From positions 372,001 to 436,000 of the forward strand of contig NZ_OX352321.1 in NCBI RefSeq assembly GCF_947090775.1: a DNA stretch of 64,000 nucleotides. The letters are read 5' to 3'. Each line of letters starts with the position of its first letter. The first letter of the stretch is position 1. Below are positions 1-7,955 of this stretch, piece by piece. Source of the stretch: Pseudarthrobacter sp. MM222. GTDB taxonomy: Bacteria; Actinomycetota; Actinomycetes; Actinomycetales; Micrococcaceae. The notes beneath the pieces are model-generated. The model was not told the origin of the DNA. It was given only the letters and a program-made list of their open reading frames with translations, and ran no database searches. The position numbers and the translations under genes are program-made.

Positions 1-1304
1 GGGTCTTCCAGCAGCGAGGGAATAACAGCCGCGGACCTGCCGTCCGCGAGCGGCAGGACTTGCCGAAGGTAGCGGCGGCCGAGCTTGCTGCGCATAGCCG
101 GCGTCAGGTCCACGAACATGCGCAGCCCCGGACTGAAGTATGTCCAAGGCCCGTTCCGGTTTCCCACGCGGCCCAGGACCGCGAGCCCCATCGGCGTGAG
201 CGGGCGGGTGAGCCCCTGGAGCAAGCTTCCGCACAAGTACACGCGGGTCCCGCCGGCAGACTCGGCAGCCAATCCCGCCCGTTCGCCGGCTGACGGGTCC
301 TCCAGTGGGTACAGCGTGGTGATTGGCCGCGACTGGGTCAGCCAAACCCGGCCGGCAGGATCAATTACCCACTCCGCATCCTGCGGGCTTCCGAACAGGC
401 GCTGGACGCGGTCACCCAAGGACGTAAGCTCACTCAGCTGGACGCCGCTGAGGCTTGGTGGACTGCCGCGCTCCGGTCCGCCGGGCGTGCAGTGCAGAAC
501 CCACGCCGTGGCTGTATCCAGCACGAAATGGTCCGGATTGACCGTTCCGGAGACGACGGCCTGCCCCGCGCCCGGGCTGGCGTCGATGACCGTCTCGGTC
601 CGTGTGCCGGTGACCGGGTTGGCCGTGAACAGCACGCCCGCGGTGGCGGCGTCGATCTGCCGTTGGACGACGACGGCGAGGCCGACGTCGCGATGGCTGA
701 CCCCGTTGGCGGACCGGTAGGCGACGGCCCGCTCGCTCCAGAGGGACGCCCAGCACAGCCTGACGGCGTCGATCACTGCATCGGCGCCCTCAACGCCCAG
801 ATACGTGTCCTGCTGGCCGGCGAAACTGGCGAACGGCAGGTCTTCGGCCGTTGCTGAAGACCGTACAGCGACGGCCGGCTCCTCGTCCGGGAGGTCGCCC
901 AGTGTGGCGTAGGCCGTGCGGAGGGCGGCCTCCACGTCGGGCGGGACCGGAGAAGATCCGATCAGTTCCCGCGCCCGCCGCGCCCCCTCGTTTTGCACCG
1001 GCTGGTCCTGTAGCGGCTCAGGTTGTGCGCGGTCGCCGCGTCCGGGGCCTGCGGCCGCCGCATCGAGCTGCGCCGCCAAGTCCGCCAATCCGGCCGGAAC
1101 CACCCGGTCGTAGGCCTCCGTCGTCAAGCAAAATCCGGACGGCACCCGGAAGCCGGCAGCCAGGAGCTTGCCGAGGTTCAGCGCTTTAGCACCCACCAAC
1201 CGCAACTCCGCCGAGCCGGCCTCTTTGAGGTCGATCACGAGGGGCGCAGCTGCCGCGTCTTCCGCCGCGGAACTGGCCGGGGGAGTCCGGCCGGCAGCAA
1301 CCAT
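1..1304 (-). CDS. PEP/pyruvate-binding (PEP synthase / rifampin phosphotransferase-like) protein, 3' end outside window
   Basis: The N-terminal 434 codons are visible and the gene continues past the left edge. An ATP-grasp PPDK_N domain fills about residues 25-335. It contains VPSGFCLTTEAYDRV (54-68) and VRSSATAEDLPFASFAGQQ (147-165), the nucleotide-binding signature of pyruvate-water dikinases and rifampin phosphotransferases. After QSRPITTLYP the protein continues with RPLTPMG and a RMFVDLTP-like stretch. That resembles the linker and substrate domain of Rph-type enzymes more than classical PpsA, which would carry the phosphohistidine domain soon after. The substrate cannot be decided without the C-terminus. 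The ATG at 1304 has GGAG just after the stop of the upstream small gene, so the two are probably co-transcribed. Confidence 0.8.
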   Translation of the reverse strand, partial: MVAAGRTPPASSAAEDAAAAPLVIDLKEAGSAELRLVGAKALNLGKLLAAGFRVPSGFCLTTEAYDRVVPAGLADLAAQLDAAAAGPGRGDRAQPEPLQDQPVQNEGARRARELIGSSPVPPDVEAALRTAYATLGDLPDEEPAVAVRSSATAEDLPFASFAGQQDTYLGVEGADAVIDAVRLCWASLWSERAVAYRSANGVSHRDVGLAVVVQRQIDAATAGVLFTANPVTGTRTETVIDASPGAGQAVVSGTVNPDHFVLDTATAWVLHCTPGGPERGSPPSLSGVQLSELTSLGDRVQRLFGSPQDAEWVIDPAGRVWLTQSRPITTLYPLEDPSAGERAGLAAESAGGTRVYLCGSLLQGLTRPLTPMGLAVLGRVGNRNGPWTYFSPGLRMFVDLTPAMRSKLGRRYLRQVLPLADGRSAAVIPSLLED

Positions 1305-1313
1305 GCTTCGCTC

Positions 1314-1631
1314 CTACGAATTGTCCGCCGCTTCGGCGGTGTCCTCCCACATCACGTCCAGATTGCGGAACACGGGAGGACCATCGCAGAGGGCAGCCAT
1401 CCTGGCGGCGAACTCGGACGTTTCCGGACGGTTGGAATTTTCCATGGCCGACTCGTAGGACTCGAACTCCACGATTGTCAGATAGGTCCCGGGCTGGTCC
1501 CGGTCTGCGGTGGCCCAGATGCGACGGAACGTCGGGGCGGTGCTTCCTTCAGTCCGGGACGGCCGGCCAAGTTCCTCAATCTCCTCGATGCGCGAGGTCT
1601 TGAATTCAATGATCTGCACAAACCTGGCCAT
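1314..1631 (-). CDS. Small Dabb/ABM-like dimeric alpha-beta barrel protein
   Basis: A 105-residue protein starting MARFVQIIEFKTSRIEEIEE, with a central TYLTIVEFESYESAMENSNR and a VFRNLDVMWED end. This beta-alpha-beta pattern is typical of ferredoxin-like ABM/Dabb stress or monooxygenase-like proteins. No catalytic residues can be assigned. It ends 9 nt before the PEP-synthase-like gene, whose ribosome binding site overlaps its stop, so the two probably form an operon. The function is unknown; it could be a small enzyme or an oligomeric stress protein. Confidence 0.7.
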   Translation of the reverse strand: MARFVQIIEFKTSRIEEIEELGRPSRTEGSTAPTFRRIWATADRDQPGTYLTIVEFESYESAMENSNRPETSEFAARMAALCDGPPVFRNLDVMWEDTAEAADNS

Positions 1632-1724
1632 GACGGCTCCTTAACGGCGGCGGATTCTGATGCGCATCAGGCTAGACCTCCGCACGGGGCAGTGCAATAG
1701 AGCCAGCCGAAGCCGCCCGGCAAC

Positions 1725-1757
1725 GCAGCAGGCCCCGGAATATCCGGGGCCTGCTGC
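1725..1757. terminator. Perfect 15-bp hairpin
   Basis: GCAGCAGGCCCCGGA (1725-1739) and its exact inverse (1743-1757) are separated by 3 nt. The hairpin sits downstream of the 61-residue minus-strand gene. There is no clear T-tract on either strand, as is common in actinobacterial terminators. Confidence 0.7.
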
Positions 1758-1805
1758 TTGCGTTGTTCCGGCCAACGCCGGGGTTCCCTGCGGAATGGGA
1801 GGGCG

Positions 1806-1991
1806 CTAGCGCCGCTTCAGCATCCCCATTATCCGGCGGGTAATCCCGTCGGCGATTCCGCCGCCGGCCGTGCCCGGCGCGCGTCCCGCGGGGGCGTTGT
1901 AGCGGCCTGCGCTCGGTGCGCGTCCGGCGGTGCCCCTGGTCCTGCCCGCGTATCGTCCAGCGGCATTCTTGATCATGTTGCCCAAGTTCAT
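1806..1991 (-). CDS. Small basic glycine/arginine-rich protein
   Basis: A 61-residue protein, MNLGNMIKNAAGRYAG at the N-terminus and ITRRIMGMLKRR at the C-terminus, rich in Gly, Ala and Arg. AAGGAG lies 8 nt before the ATG and a hairpin terminator follows, which supports a real single-gene transcript. The family is not recognised. Strong positive charge suggests nucleic-acid or membrane association, but this is only inference. Confidence 0.6.
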   Translation of the reverse strand: MNLGNMIKNAAGRYAGRTRGTAGRAPSAGRYNAPAGRAPGTAGGGIADGITRRIMGMLKRR

Positions 1992-2091
1992 TTGAAACTC
2001 CTTAACTTAGCAATCAGCCAACCAGAATTAGTAAGGTCACTTATCAGTGTACCCATCCGGGCGGCCTGGCGCCATGGTGCGCGGCGGCAGC

Positions 2092-2134
2092 CGCCGTCGA
2101 ACTCCGTCAGCCTTCGCCGTCGAACTCCGTCAGC
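2092..2134. repeat. 20-bp direct repeat across the alcohol dehydrogenase 3' end
   Basis: CGCCGTCGAACTCCGTCAGC occurs at 2092-2111 and again at 2115-2134. The second copy touches the stop codon of the minus-strand dehydrogenase gene. It looks like a local tandem duplication of sequence at the gene end. Confidence 0.85.
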
Positions 2135-3189
2135 TAAGGGGTCAGCAGCACTTTGATGGCCCGCCGTTCGTCCATCGCCCGGTAAGCCTCGGGTGCCTCC
2201 TCCAGCGGCATAACGACGTCGAAGACCCGACCTGGATTGATGGTGCCGTCGAGTACATCCGCCAGAAGCTCCGGGATATAGGTCCGGGCCGGAGCCATCC
2301 CGCCGGCTATCGAGATATTCGTGTCGAAGAGGTAGCGGAGCGGGGCTTCGGCGCCACCGGTCGGGACGCCGACGAAGCCCAGGGCGCCGCCGGGGCGGAC
2401 GCTGTGGAGGGCTTGCTCCATGGATTCCTTGGTGCCGACGCACTCGAGTACGGAGTCGGCCAGCACTCCGCCGAGGAGCTCGCGCACCCTGGCAACACCG
2501 TCTTCGCCACGCTCGGCCACGACGTCGGTGGCCCCGAACTCCCGCGCAATGGCCTGGCGGTCGGCGTGCCGGGACATGGCGATGACACGTTCGGCCCCAA
2601 GCCTTTTGGCCGCCAGCACGCCGCACAGTCCGACGGCGCCGTCCCCCACCACGACGACGGTCCGGCCGGGCCCCACCTTCGCGGCGAGGGCCGCATGGTG
2701 GCCGGTGGCCATCACATCGGACAGGGTCAGCAGGCTATTCCGGAGCGCGTCGTCCGGCTCCCTGATGCCGGGTACTTTGACCAGGGTGGAGTCGGCCAGC
2801 GGAACGCGGACCGCCTGTCCCTGACCGCCGTCGATGGCGAGACCGGAAGCGTCCTTGCCGCCCCAACCGGCCAGGTAGTCGCACGCAACGGTGACACCGT
2901 TGAGGCACTGCGGGCAGGCGCCGCAACTGACGACGAACGGGGCGATCACGAGGTCACCGACCGTCAGGCTGGTAATCGCGTCGCCGGTGGATTCCACGGT
3001 GCCGATGAACTCGTGCCCGATAGCCGAGGGCCTCCGGATGGGCTTGACGCCGCGGTACGGCCACAGGTCCGAGCCGCAGACGCAGGACGCGGTCACTTTG
3101 ACGATGACGTCGGTGGGCAGCTGGATCGTGGGGTAGTCCCGGTCTTCGACCCGGATGTCACCGGGGCCGTGGATGATCGTGGCGCGCAT
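2134..3189 (-). CDS. Zinc-dependent alcohol dehydrogenase (MDR superfamily)
   Basis: A 351-residue medium-chain dehydrogenase/reductase. The GroES-like catalytic domain carries CGSD (Cys38), GHE (His59-Glu60) and a structural zinc cluster at Cys89, Cys92, Cys95 and Cys103. The Rossmann NAD(P)-binding motif GDGAVG is at 182-187. Length and motif order are normal for the family. It probably oxidises an alcohol or polyol or reduces an aldehyde in the cytoplasm; the substrate is not predictable. It is a single gene followed by a short direct repeat. Confidence 0.9.
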   Translation of the reverse strand: MRATIIHGPGDIRVEDRDYPTIQLPTDVIVKVTASCVCGSDLWPYRGVKPIRRPSAIGHEFIGTVESTGDAITSLTVGDLVIAPFVVSCGACPQCLNGVTVACDYLAGWGGKDASGLAIDGGQGQAVRVPLADSTLVKVPGIREPDDALRNSLLTLSDVMATGHHAALAAKVGPGRTVVVVGDGAVGLCGVLAAKRLGAERVIAMSRHADRQAIAREFGATDVVAERGEDGVARVRELLGGVLADSVLECVGTKESMEQALHSVRPGGALGFVGVPTGGAEAPLRYLFDTNISIAGGMAPARTYIPELLADVLDGTINPGRVFDVVMPLEEAPEAYRAMDERRAIKVLLTP

Positions 3190-3253
3190 GGCGGCTCCTG
3201 GAGTTGCGAGGCTGGATTTCCTCCGAGTCTAGCCCCCGGGTTTTGGGGCCACG

Positions 3254-3259
3254 TAGGCT
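3254..3259 (+). promoter_or_regulatory. Leaderless-type -10 box
   Basis: TAGGCT lies 6 nt before the ATG at 3266, the spacing seen before several other genes here. It supports that start codon and a transcript without a 5' leader. Confidence 0.55.
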
Positions 3260-3265
3260 CGGAGT

Positions 3266-4034
3266 ATGAATTCTCCCGCGGGTCCGGGCCTTCGGCCGGG
3301 CGTGCGATGGCCGACCGCCAGGTGGGCCTCGACCGTCGGCTGGGCCGCTCTGGTTGCCGTCCTCGCCGGCTGCAGCGGGGGCGACGGCGTCCCAGCGCCG
3401 GTCACGTCGCCGTCAGCAGTCCAGGTGTCGCCGGGCAGCCCGTCGGCGCTTCCCCGGCGTTCCCGTCCGCGGTACCGGAACCGGTGCCGCCGTCGGCCGC
3501 AACCCCGCCCTCGCCCCGCTTCCGCCGCAGGTCCAGCGGGAGCTTGACCAGCGCCTGGTGGCGGCTGTCAAGGCCAACGACCCGGCGCTCGCGGCAGAGC
3601 TGATCCGGTCCGGAGCCGATGTCAACGCCAAAGATGCCATCCAGGATTCGGCGTTCCTGTATGCCGGGGCGGAGGGATTCAACGAGATCCTGCTGCTGAC
3701 GCTCGCGAACGGCGCCGACGTGGCCAGCACCAACCGGTTCGGCGGCACGGCCCTGATTCCGGCGAGCGAGCACGGCCACGTGGAAACAGTCCGCATTCTC
3801 ATCGCCGCCGGCGTTCCGGTGAACCACGTCAACAATCTCGGCTGGACGGCGATGCAGGAGGCAATCCTCCTGAATAACGGAGGTCCCCGGCAGCAGGAAG
3901 TGGTCCGGCAACTTCTCGCCGCCGGCGCCGACCCGAACATCCGTGACCCTCAGGGGCGCACCGCACTGCAGAATGCCGAGCGGCTGGGATTCAGCGCCAT
4001 CGCGGCCCTGATCCGGGGCGTTACGCAGAAATAG
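3266..4034 (+). pseudogene. Ankyrin-repeat lipoprotein, reading frame broken twice
   Basis: The ATG at 3266 opens a signal peptide with lipobox VLAGC, followed by a Ser/Pro/Ala-rich linker. The downstream frame encodes ankyrin repeats (ELIRSGADVNAKD, LLTLANGADVASTNRFGGTA, LIAAGVPVNHVNNLGWTA, LLAAGADPNIRDPQGRTA) up to 4034. The signal and ankyrin parts are in different frames. Restoring one base near 3447-3455 and one near 3511-3517 gives a continuous, plausible linker (about PSASPAFPSAV then PPSPPLPPQVQ). Two -1 events in GC-rich low-complexity DNA could be sequencing errors or real decay. If intact, it would be a roughly 255-residue surface lipoprotein for protein-protein contacts. Confidence 0.75.
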
Positions 4035-4107
4035 CCCAGCTTTTGGCCATGTTCACCGCTGCCCGTCCGGGAGCTGGCGGTGCAGGGCACCAAAGCTGGG
4101 CTATTTC
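4028..4107. terminator. 80-nt nested palindrome between convergent genes
   Basis: The outer arms are GAAATAGCCCAGCTTT (4028-4043) and the exact inverse AAAGCTGGGCTATTTC (4092-4107). Inside are CACCGC/GCGGTG arms with a small CCC/GGG tip. The left arm contains the TAG stop of the ankyrin gene. It lies between two convergent genes and probably ends transcription, but it is longer and more layered than an ordinary terminator. Confidence 0.75.
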
Positions 4108-4121
4108 CGCCAGCTCCGAAG

Positions 4122-5336
4122 CTAGACGGCCTCGAGCACGCTGACGTAGTTGGCGATGCCCACGCCGCCCATGTTCTGGACGGCGGCGCGTCGGGCAGAG
4201 CCGAGCTGCATGTCGCCGGCGGTGCCGCTGAGCTGCATCGCCGCGATGACATGCTGGGAGACGCCGGTGGCGCCGACCGGGTGGCCCTTGGCCTTGAGCC
4301 CGCCGGAGACGTTGACCGGAAGCTTGCCGTCCTTGAAGACCCAGCCTTCCTGCAGGGCGCGGGCGCCCTGGCCGGGTTCGGTCAGCCCCATGGCCTCATA
4401 CATCAGCAGTTCGGCGATGGTCTAGCCCCCGTGCACCTCAGCGAAGTCCAGGTCCTCCAGCCCGACGCCGGCCATCGCCAGCGCCCGCTGCCACCGACGC
4501 GCGCGCGCGTCGCGGCGAGGTTGCCGGCTCGGGGTGGCGTTCGGCCGGGAAGAAATCGTTCGCCTGGCCGAAACCGGCGAGCCGGACCGGGGCGGTGGCC
4601 CCGGCGGTGGGGGCGAGGCTCAGCACTACGGCGGCGGCGCCGTCGGAGGCGAGCAGTCGGTGCAAAGGAGCGGATCGGCCAACATGGGGTTCTTGTCCGA
4701 GACGGTCCGGCAGAATTCCTCGCCGAGGGTCCTTGCGGAGCTGGGCGTAGGGGTTGTCCACGCCGTTGCGGTGGTTCTTCGCCGCGATGGTGCCCAGGAC
4801 GTCTCCAAGCTTCCTGAACCTGATTGTCCGGAACCGTCGCCGTAACGCTTCTCGTAGTGCTTGGCGACCTCGGCGAACAGCCCGGTAAAGCCCGTGGTCG
4901 AGGCCTTGCCCGCCATGTCGTAGTCGGTTCCCAGCAGGGCCGCACCAACGACGTCGGCTCCTGCGTGGGTCATCTTCTCGGCACCAATTACGAGGACGGT
5001 CTTGGCGGTGCCGGCCAGCAGGGACTTGGTGCCCTGCTGGAAGGCCGCCGATCCGGAGGCGCAGGCGTTCTCGACCCGGGTGGACGGGACGTGCGCCAGC
5101 TGCTCGGAGACCTGCAGCGCCAGCGAGGACGGGAAGGCCAGCGGCATCATGCCGGAGTTGAACTGGCCGAGGTAGATCTCGTCGATCTGCCCGGGCTCGA
5201 TCCCGGCGTTGCCGATCGCCTCGGTGGCGACCTGGACGATCAGCGATTCCAGGGTCTCTTCCGTCAGCTTGCCGAAGCGGCTGTGTCCCCAGCCGGTGAG
5301 CAGGACATCCTTGCCGAACTGTTCGCGCAGGCTCAT
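4122..5336 (-). pseudogene. Acetyl-CoA acetyltransferase (thiolase-family) pseudogene
   Basis: Starts [20 protein letters not shown] (ATG at 5336, preceded by GAGGGGAG) and includes the nucleophile region [10 protein letters not shown]. After [10 protein letters not shown] the frame shifts near 4825-4840, again near 4735 and again near 4660. Each shift returns to recognisable thiolase sequence ([43 protein letters not shown]). Near 4422 the family's HDCFT motif is replaced by H-G-G-stop-T with no length change, so a catalytic Cys is lost and a TAG introduced. The C-terminal part, with GGLKAKGHPVGATG, runs to 4122. It shares frame with scoB and no stop separates them. Confidence 0.85.
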
Positions 5337-6029
5337 GCCGGTGCTCCCCTCGAGCTCGGGCGCTGCGTCCGGGGTGTCTTCGAGGGCGACGTCGAACTCG
5401 GCCTCGGTCTTCTCGCGGATCTCCTCCACGGTGACGCCCGGGGCCAGTCGAGTGAGCGTGAGCTGGCGGTCGCCGCCTGGTCCCTTGTTCAGGTCAAACA
5501 CGGCAAGGTCGCTGATGATGCGGTCAACGCAGCTCAGGCCGGTCAGCGGCAGGGTGCATTCCTTAACGATCTTGGCCGTGCCGTCCTTGGCGTTGTGCTC
5601 GGTGAGGGCCACGACGCGCGGCGTGCCGGCTACGAGGTCCATGGCGCCGCCCATGCCCTTGACCATCTTGCCGGGGATGGTCCAGTTGGCGAGGTCACCG
5701 GCGCCGGAAACCTGCATGGCGCCCAGGATGGCGACCTTGACGTGGCCGCCGCGGATCATGCCGAACGACGTTGCGGAGTCGAAGATGCTGCCGCCGGGCA
5801 GTACCGTGACGGTCTGCTTGCCGGCGTTGATCAGGTCTGCATCTTCCTCGCCTTCGTAGGGGAACGGGCCCATGCCGAGCAGGCCGTTTTCGCTCTGCAG
5901 GACGACGCGGACGCCGTCGCGCAGGTTGTTGGCAACCAGCGTGGGGATGCCGATGCCAAGGTTGACGTAGTCGCCGTCGTTCAGTTCTTCGGCCGCGATG
6001 GCAGCCATTTCATTCCGGGTCCAGGCCAT
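5337..6029 (-). CDS. scoB: 3-oxoacid CoA-transferase subunit B (no stop before the thiolase)
   Basis: A roughly 220-residue CoA-transferase beta subunit starting [29 protein letters not shown] carries the catalytic glutamate (about Glu47) that forms the CoA thioester. [14 protein letters not shown] and [17 protein letters not shown] are family blocks. With ScoA it moves CoA between succinyl-CoA and a 3-oxoacid such as acetoacetate or 3-oxoadipate. It follows scoA by 62 nt. Oddly, the frame passes [16 protein letters not shown] and enters the downstream thiolase without a stop. This is either a real fusion or an indel that removed the stop. The coordinates end where the thiolase Met begins. 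Confidence 0.9.
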
Positions 6030-6092
6030 GATGATTCTCCTCAGGTATGTGGGGGCGGCGGTTCGGGCCGGCGCAGTTCGGGAAGATGCGGT

Positions 6093-6830
6093 TCAGGCCA
6101 GCACGCTGGACGGCGCGGCCCCGGCGGCCCCGGCGCGGGGGCGGACCGTGCGCTGTTCGATGTCCTTCTCGCGGCCGCTGGCCTGCACGAGGCGCTGGAT
6201 GAAGACCTCGGGGGTGACAATGTGGTTCGGGTCGAGCTCGCCGGGCTGGACGATCACCTCGGCTTCCGCGACGGTCACGGCACCAGCGGTGGCCACCACG
6301 GGGTTGAAGTTCTGCGCGGTGTAGCGGTAGATCAGGTTGCCGTCTGTGTCCGCGGTGTGCGCGTGGACCAGTGCGACGTCGGCCTTGATGGCGCGCTCCT
6401 GCACGTACGTTTCGCCGTCGAACTCCGCCAGCGGCTTGCCTTCGGCAACAAGTGTGCCGACTCCGGTCTTGGTATAGAAAGCGGGGATGCCAGCACCGCC
6501 GGCGCGGAGGCGCTCGGCCAGCGTGCCCTGCGGGGTGAACTCCACTTCGAGCTTTCCGGCGAGGTATTGCTCGGCGAAGAGCTTGTTTTCGCCCACGTAG
6601 GAGGCAATGACTTTACGGACCTGGCCGGCCTCGATCAGCACGCCCAGGCCCTTGCCGTCCACGCCCATGTTGTTGGACACCACCGTGAGGTCCTTGACGC
6701 CGGAGTCGCGCACGGCCTCGATCAGGTCGGCCGGGATTCCGCTGAGGCCGAAGCCGCCGACGGCGAGCGTCATACTGTCCCGCAGGACATCCTGAAGTGC
6801 TTCAGCCGCTCCGGATTTCACCTTTGACAT
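6093..6830 (-). CDS. scoA: 3-oxoacid CoA-transferase subunit A
   Basis: A 245-residue alpha subunit. MTLAVGGFGLSGIPADLIEA is the glycine-rich CoA-binding start. Later blocks are TVVSNNMGVDGKGLGVLIEAG and NFNPVVATAGAVTVAEAEVI. The last 15 or so residues (PRAGAAGAAPSSVLA) extend a little beyond most family members. It is the first gene of scoAB and lies divergent from an IclR regulator, the usual arrangement for IclR-controlled 3-oxoadipate or acetoacetate use. Palindromes in the shared intergenic region are likely control sites. Confidence 0.92.
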   Translation of the reverse strand: MSKVKSGAAEALQDVLRDSMTLAVGGFGLSGIPADLIEAVRDSGVKDLTVVSNNMGVDGKGLGVLIEAGQVRKVIASYVGENKLFAEQYLAGKLEVEFTPQGTLAERLRAGGAGIPAFYTKTGVGTLVAEGKPLAEFDGETYVQERAIKADVALVHAHTADTDGNLIYRYTAQNFNPVVATAGAVTVAEAEVIVQPGELDPNHIVTPEVFIQRLVQASGREKDIEQRTVRPRAGAAGAAPSSVLA

Positions 6831-6886
6831 TGCATCTCCTCATTGAGCTTGGGTTCGGGAACGGCCGGGAAGGATTCACCCCGCGT

Positions 6887-6899
6887 TCCACTTTGTGGA
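6887..6899. promoter_or_regulatory. Palindromic operator candidate 1 in the scoA-iclR spacer
   Basis: TCCACTTTGTGGA is a perfect 5-bp inverted repeat around 3 nt, located 57 nt upstream of scoA. It has the same GTGGA half-site as the second palindrome, which fits IclR-type binding. Confidence 0.55.
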
Positions 6900-6983
6900 C
6901 TCGTCCTCTGACTTTGGAGCGTACGGGTTGGAAATGGCGGCTGTCAACGGAGGATTTTGCCGAGGTTGCGGACGTTTTTACAG

Positions 6984-7012
6984 TGTGGACGCTACGCTTA
7001 GTAGTGTCCACA
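6984..7012. promoter_or_regulatory. Palindromic operator candidate 2 in the scoA-iclR spacer
   Basis: TGTGGAC (6984-6990) and its inverse GTCCACA (7006-7012) are separated by 15 nt, just before the regulator start. Together with the site near 6893 they give repeated GTGGA(C) half-sites, suited to autoregulation and control of scoAB. Confidence 0.55.
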
Positions 7013-7047
7013 TTATGGAGGGTTTGGCGAGCGATGGATGGGGCCAA

Positions 7048-7823
7048 ATGAATGCAGTGCCGGTCCAGGGCGCACAGGTGGTCAGCCGGGTGGCGGCGCT
7101 GCTGCGGATTGTCGGCCGCGACCCCGGCGGTTCGCCGCTGGGCCAACTGGTCCGGGAGTCCGGCCTCACCCGTCCCACAGTGCACCGGCTGCTCAGCTCC
7201 CTGGCGGCCGAGGGGCTGCTGGACCAGGAGCCGGGCAGCGGCAACTGGGTGCTGGGCCCCGAGATCCTGCTGATGGGATCGGTGGCTTCCGCGCGGTTCC
7301 CGCTGGAGGACATTGCCAGGCCCAGCCTCCGGCGGCTGGCCGAGGAGACAGGTGAAAGCGCCTTTTCTCCATCCGGCGTGGCGCCGAAACCGTGTGCCTG
7401 TTGCGGGAGGAAGGGAGCTTCCCGGTGCGTTCCTTCGTGCTGCATGAGGGGGTGCGCTTCCCGCTGGGAGTCGCTTCGGCTGGCACCGCCATCATGGCGT
7501 TCCTGCCCCCGGAGGAACAGGAGGAGCTGCTGGCCGGCTGGGCCGCGCACGCGGGCAGCTTCGCCGCGGCCCACACCGAGGCGCTGGTCCGCCAGAACCT
7601 GGAAGCGACGCGGCAGGCCGGCTACTCCGTGAACCCGGGACTGGTGCTGGAAGGAAGCTGGGGGATGGGCGCCGCGGTGTTCGATCAGCGCGGACGCCCC
7701 GCGTGGGCCTTGTCCCTGACCGGTATCGAGCCGCGGTTCCGGCAGGAGCGGCAGGCGCAGCTGGGCCGGCTGCTGATGGACGAGGCCCACCGGATCTCGA
7801 CCCTGCTGCAGGGCGCCGGATAG
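7048..7823 (+). pseudogene. IclR-family regulator with one apparent frameshift
   Basis: The N-terminal winged helix (VVSRVAALLRIVG, then SGLTRPTVHRLLSSLAAEGL) and EILLMGSVAS are in one frame up to TGESAF. The effector-binding domain (AETVCLLREEGSFPVRSFV, FPLGVASAG, YSVNPGLVLEGSWGMGAAVF) continues in the next frame to 7823. Adding one base in the CCTTTTCTCC run at 7361-7370 restores TGESAFLSIRRGAETV, normal for the family and giving about 258 residues. An ATG at 7015 is an alternative start. If intact it likely controls the divergent scoAB. The single indel in a T-run is as likely an assembly error as a mutation. Confidence 0.8.
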
Positions 7824-7896
7824 GGCCCGCGGCGAGGTTTAGCCGCCTTCCCGGGGCACGTTGACACGGACGCGCCGCCTGCGGACAATGAAATCG

Positions 7897-7927
7897 CCTA
7901 CCCGGGGTCAAAGTGCCCCCGGGTAGG
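7897..7927. terminator. Bidirectional hairpin between iclR and nadE
   Basis: CCTACCCGGGG (7897-7907) pairs with CCCCGGGTAGG (7917-7927) around a 9-nt loop, in the spacer between convergent genes. Confidence 0.75.
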
Positions 7928-7955
7928 GGCTCCCGGCGTCGTGGTTCAGCTCAAC

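Noticed and set aside
4824..6827. Long open frame on the plus strand opposite scoAB
   Set aside because: Antisense shadow; scoA and scoB have full catalytic motifs on the other strand.
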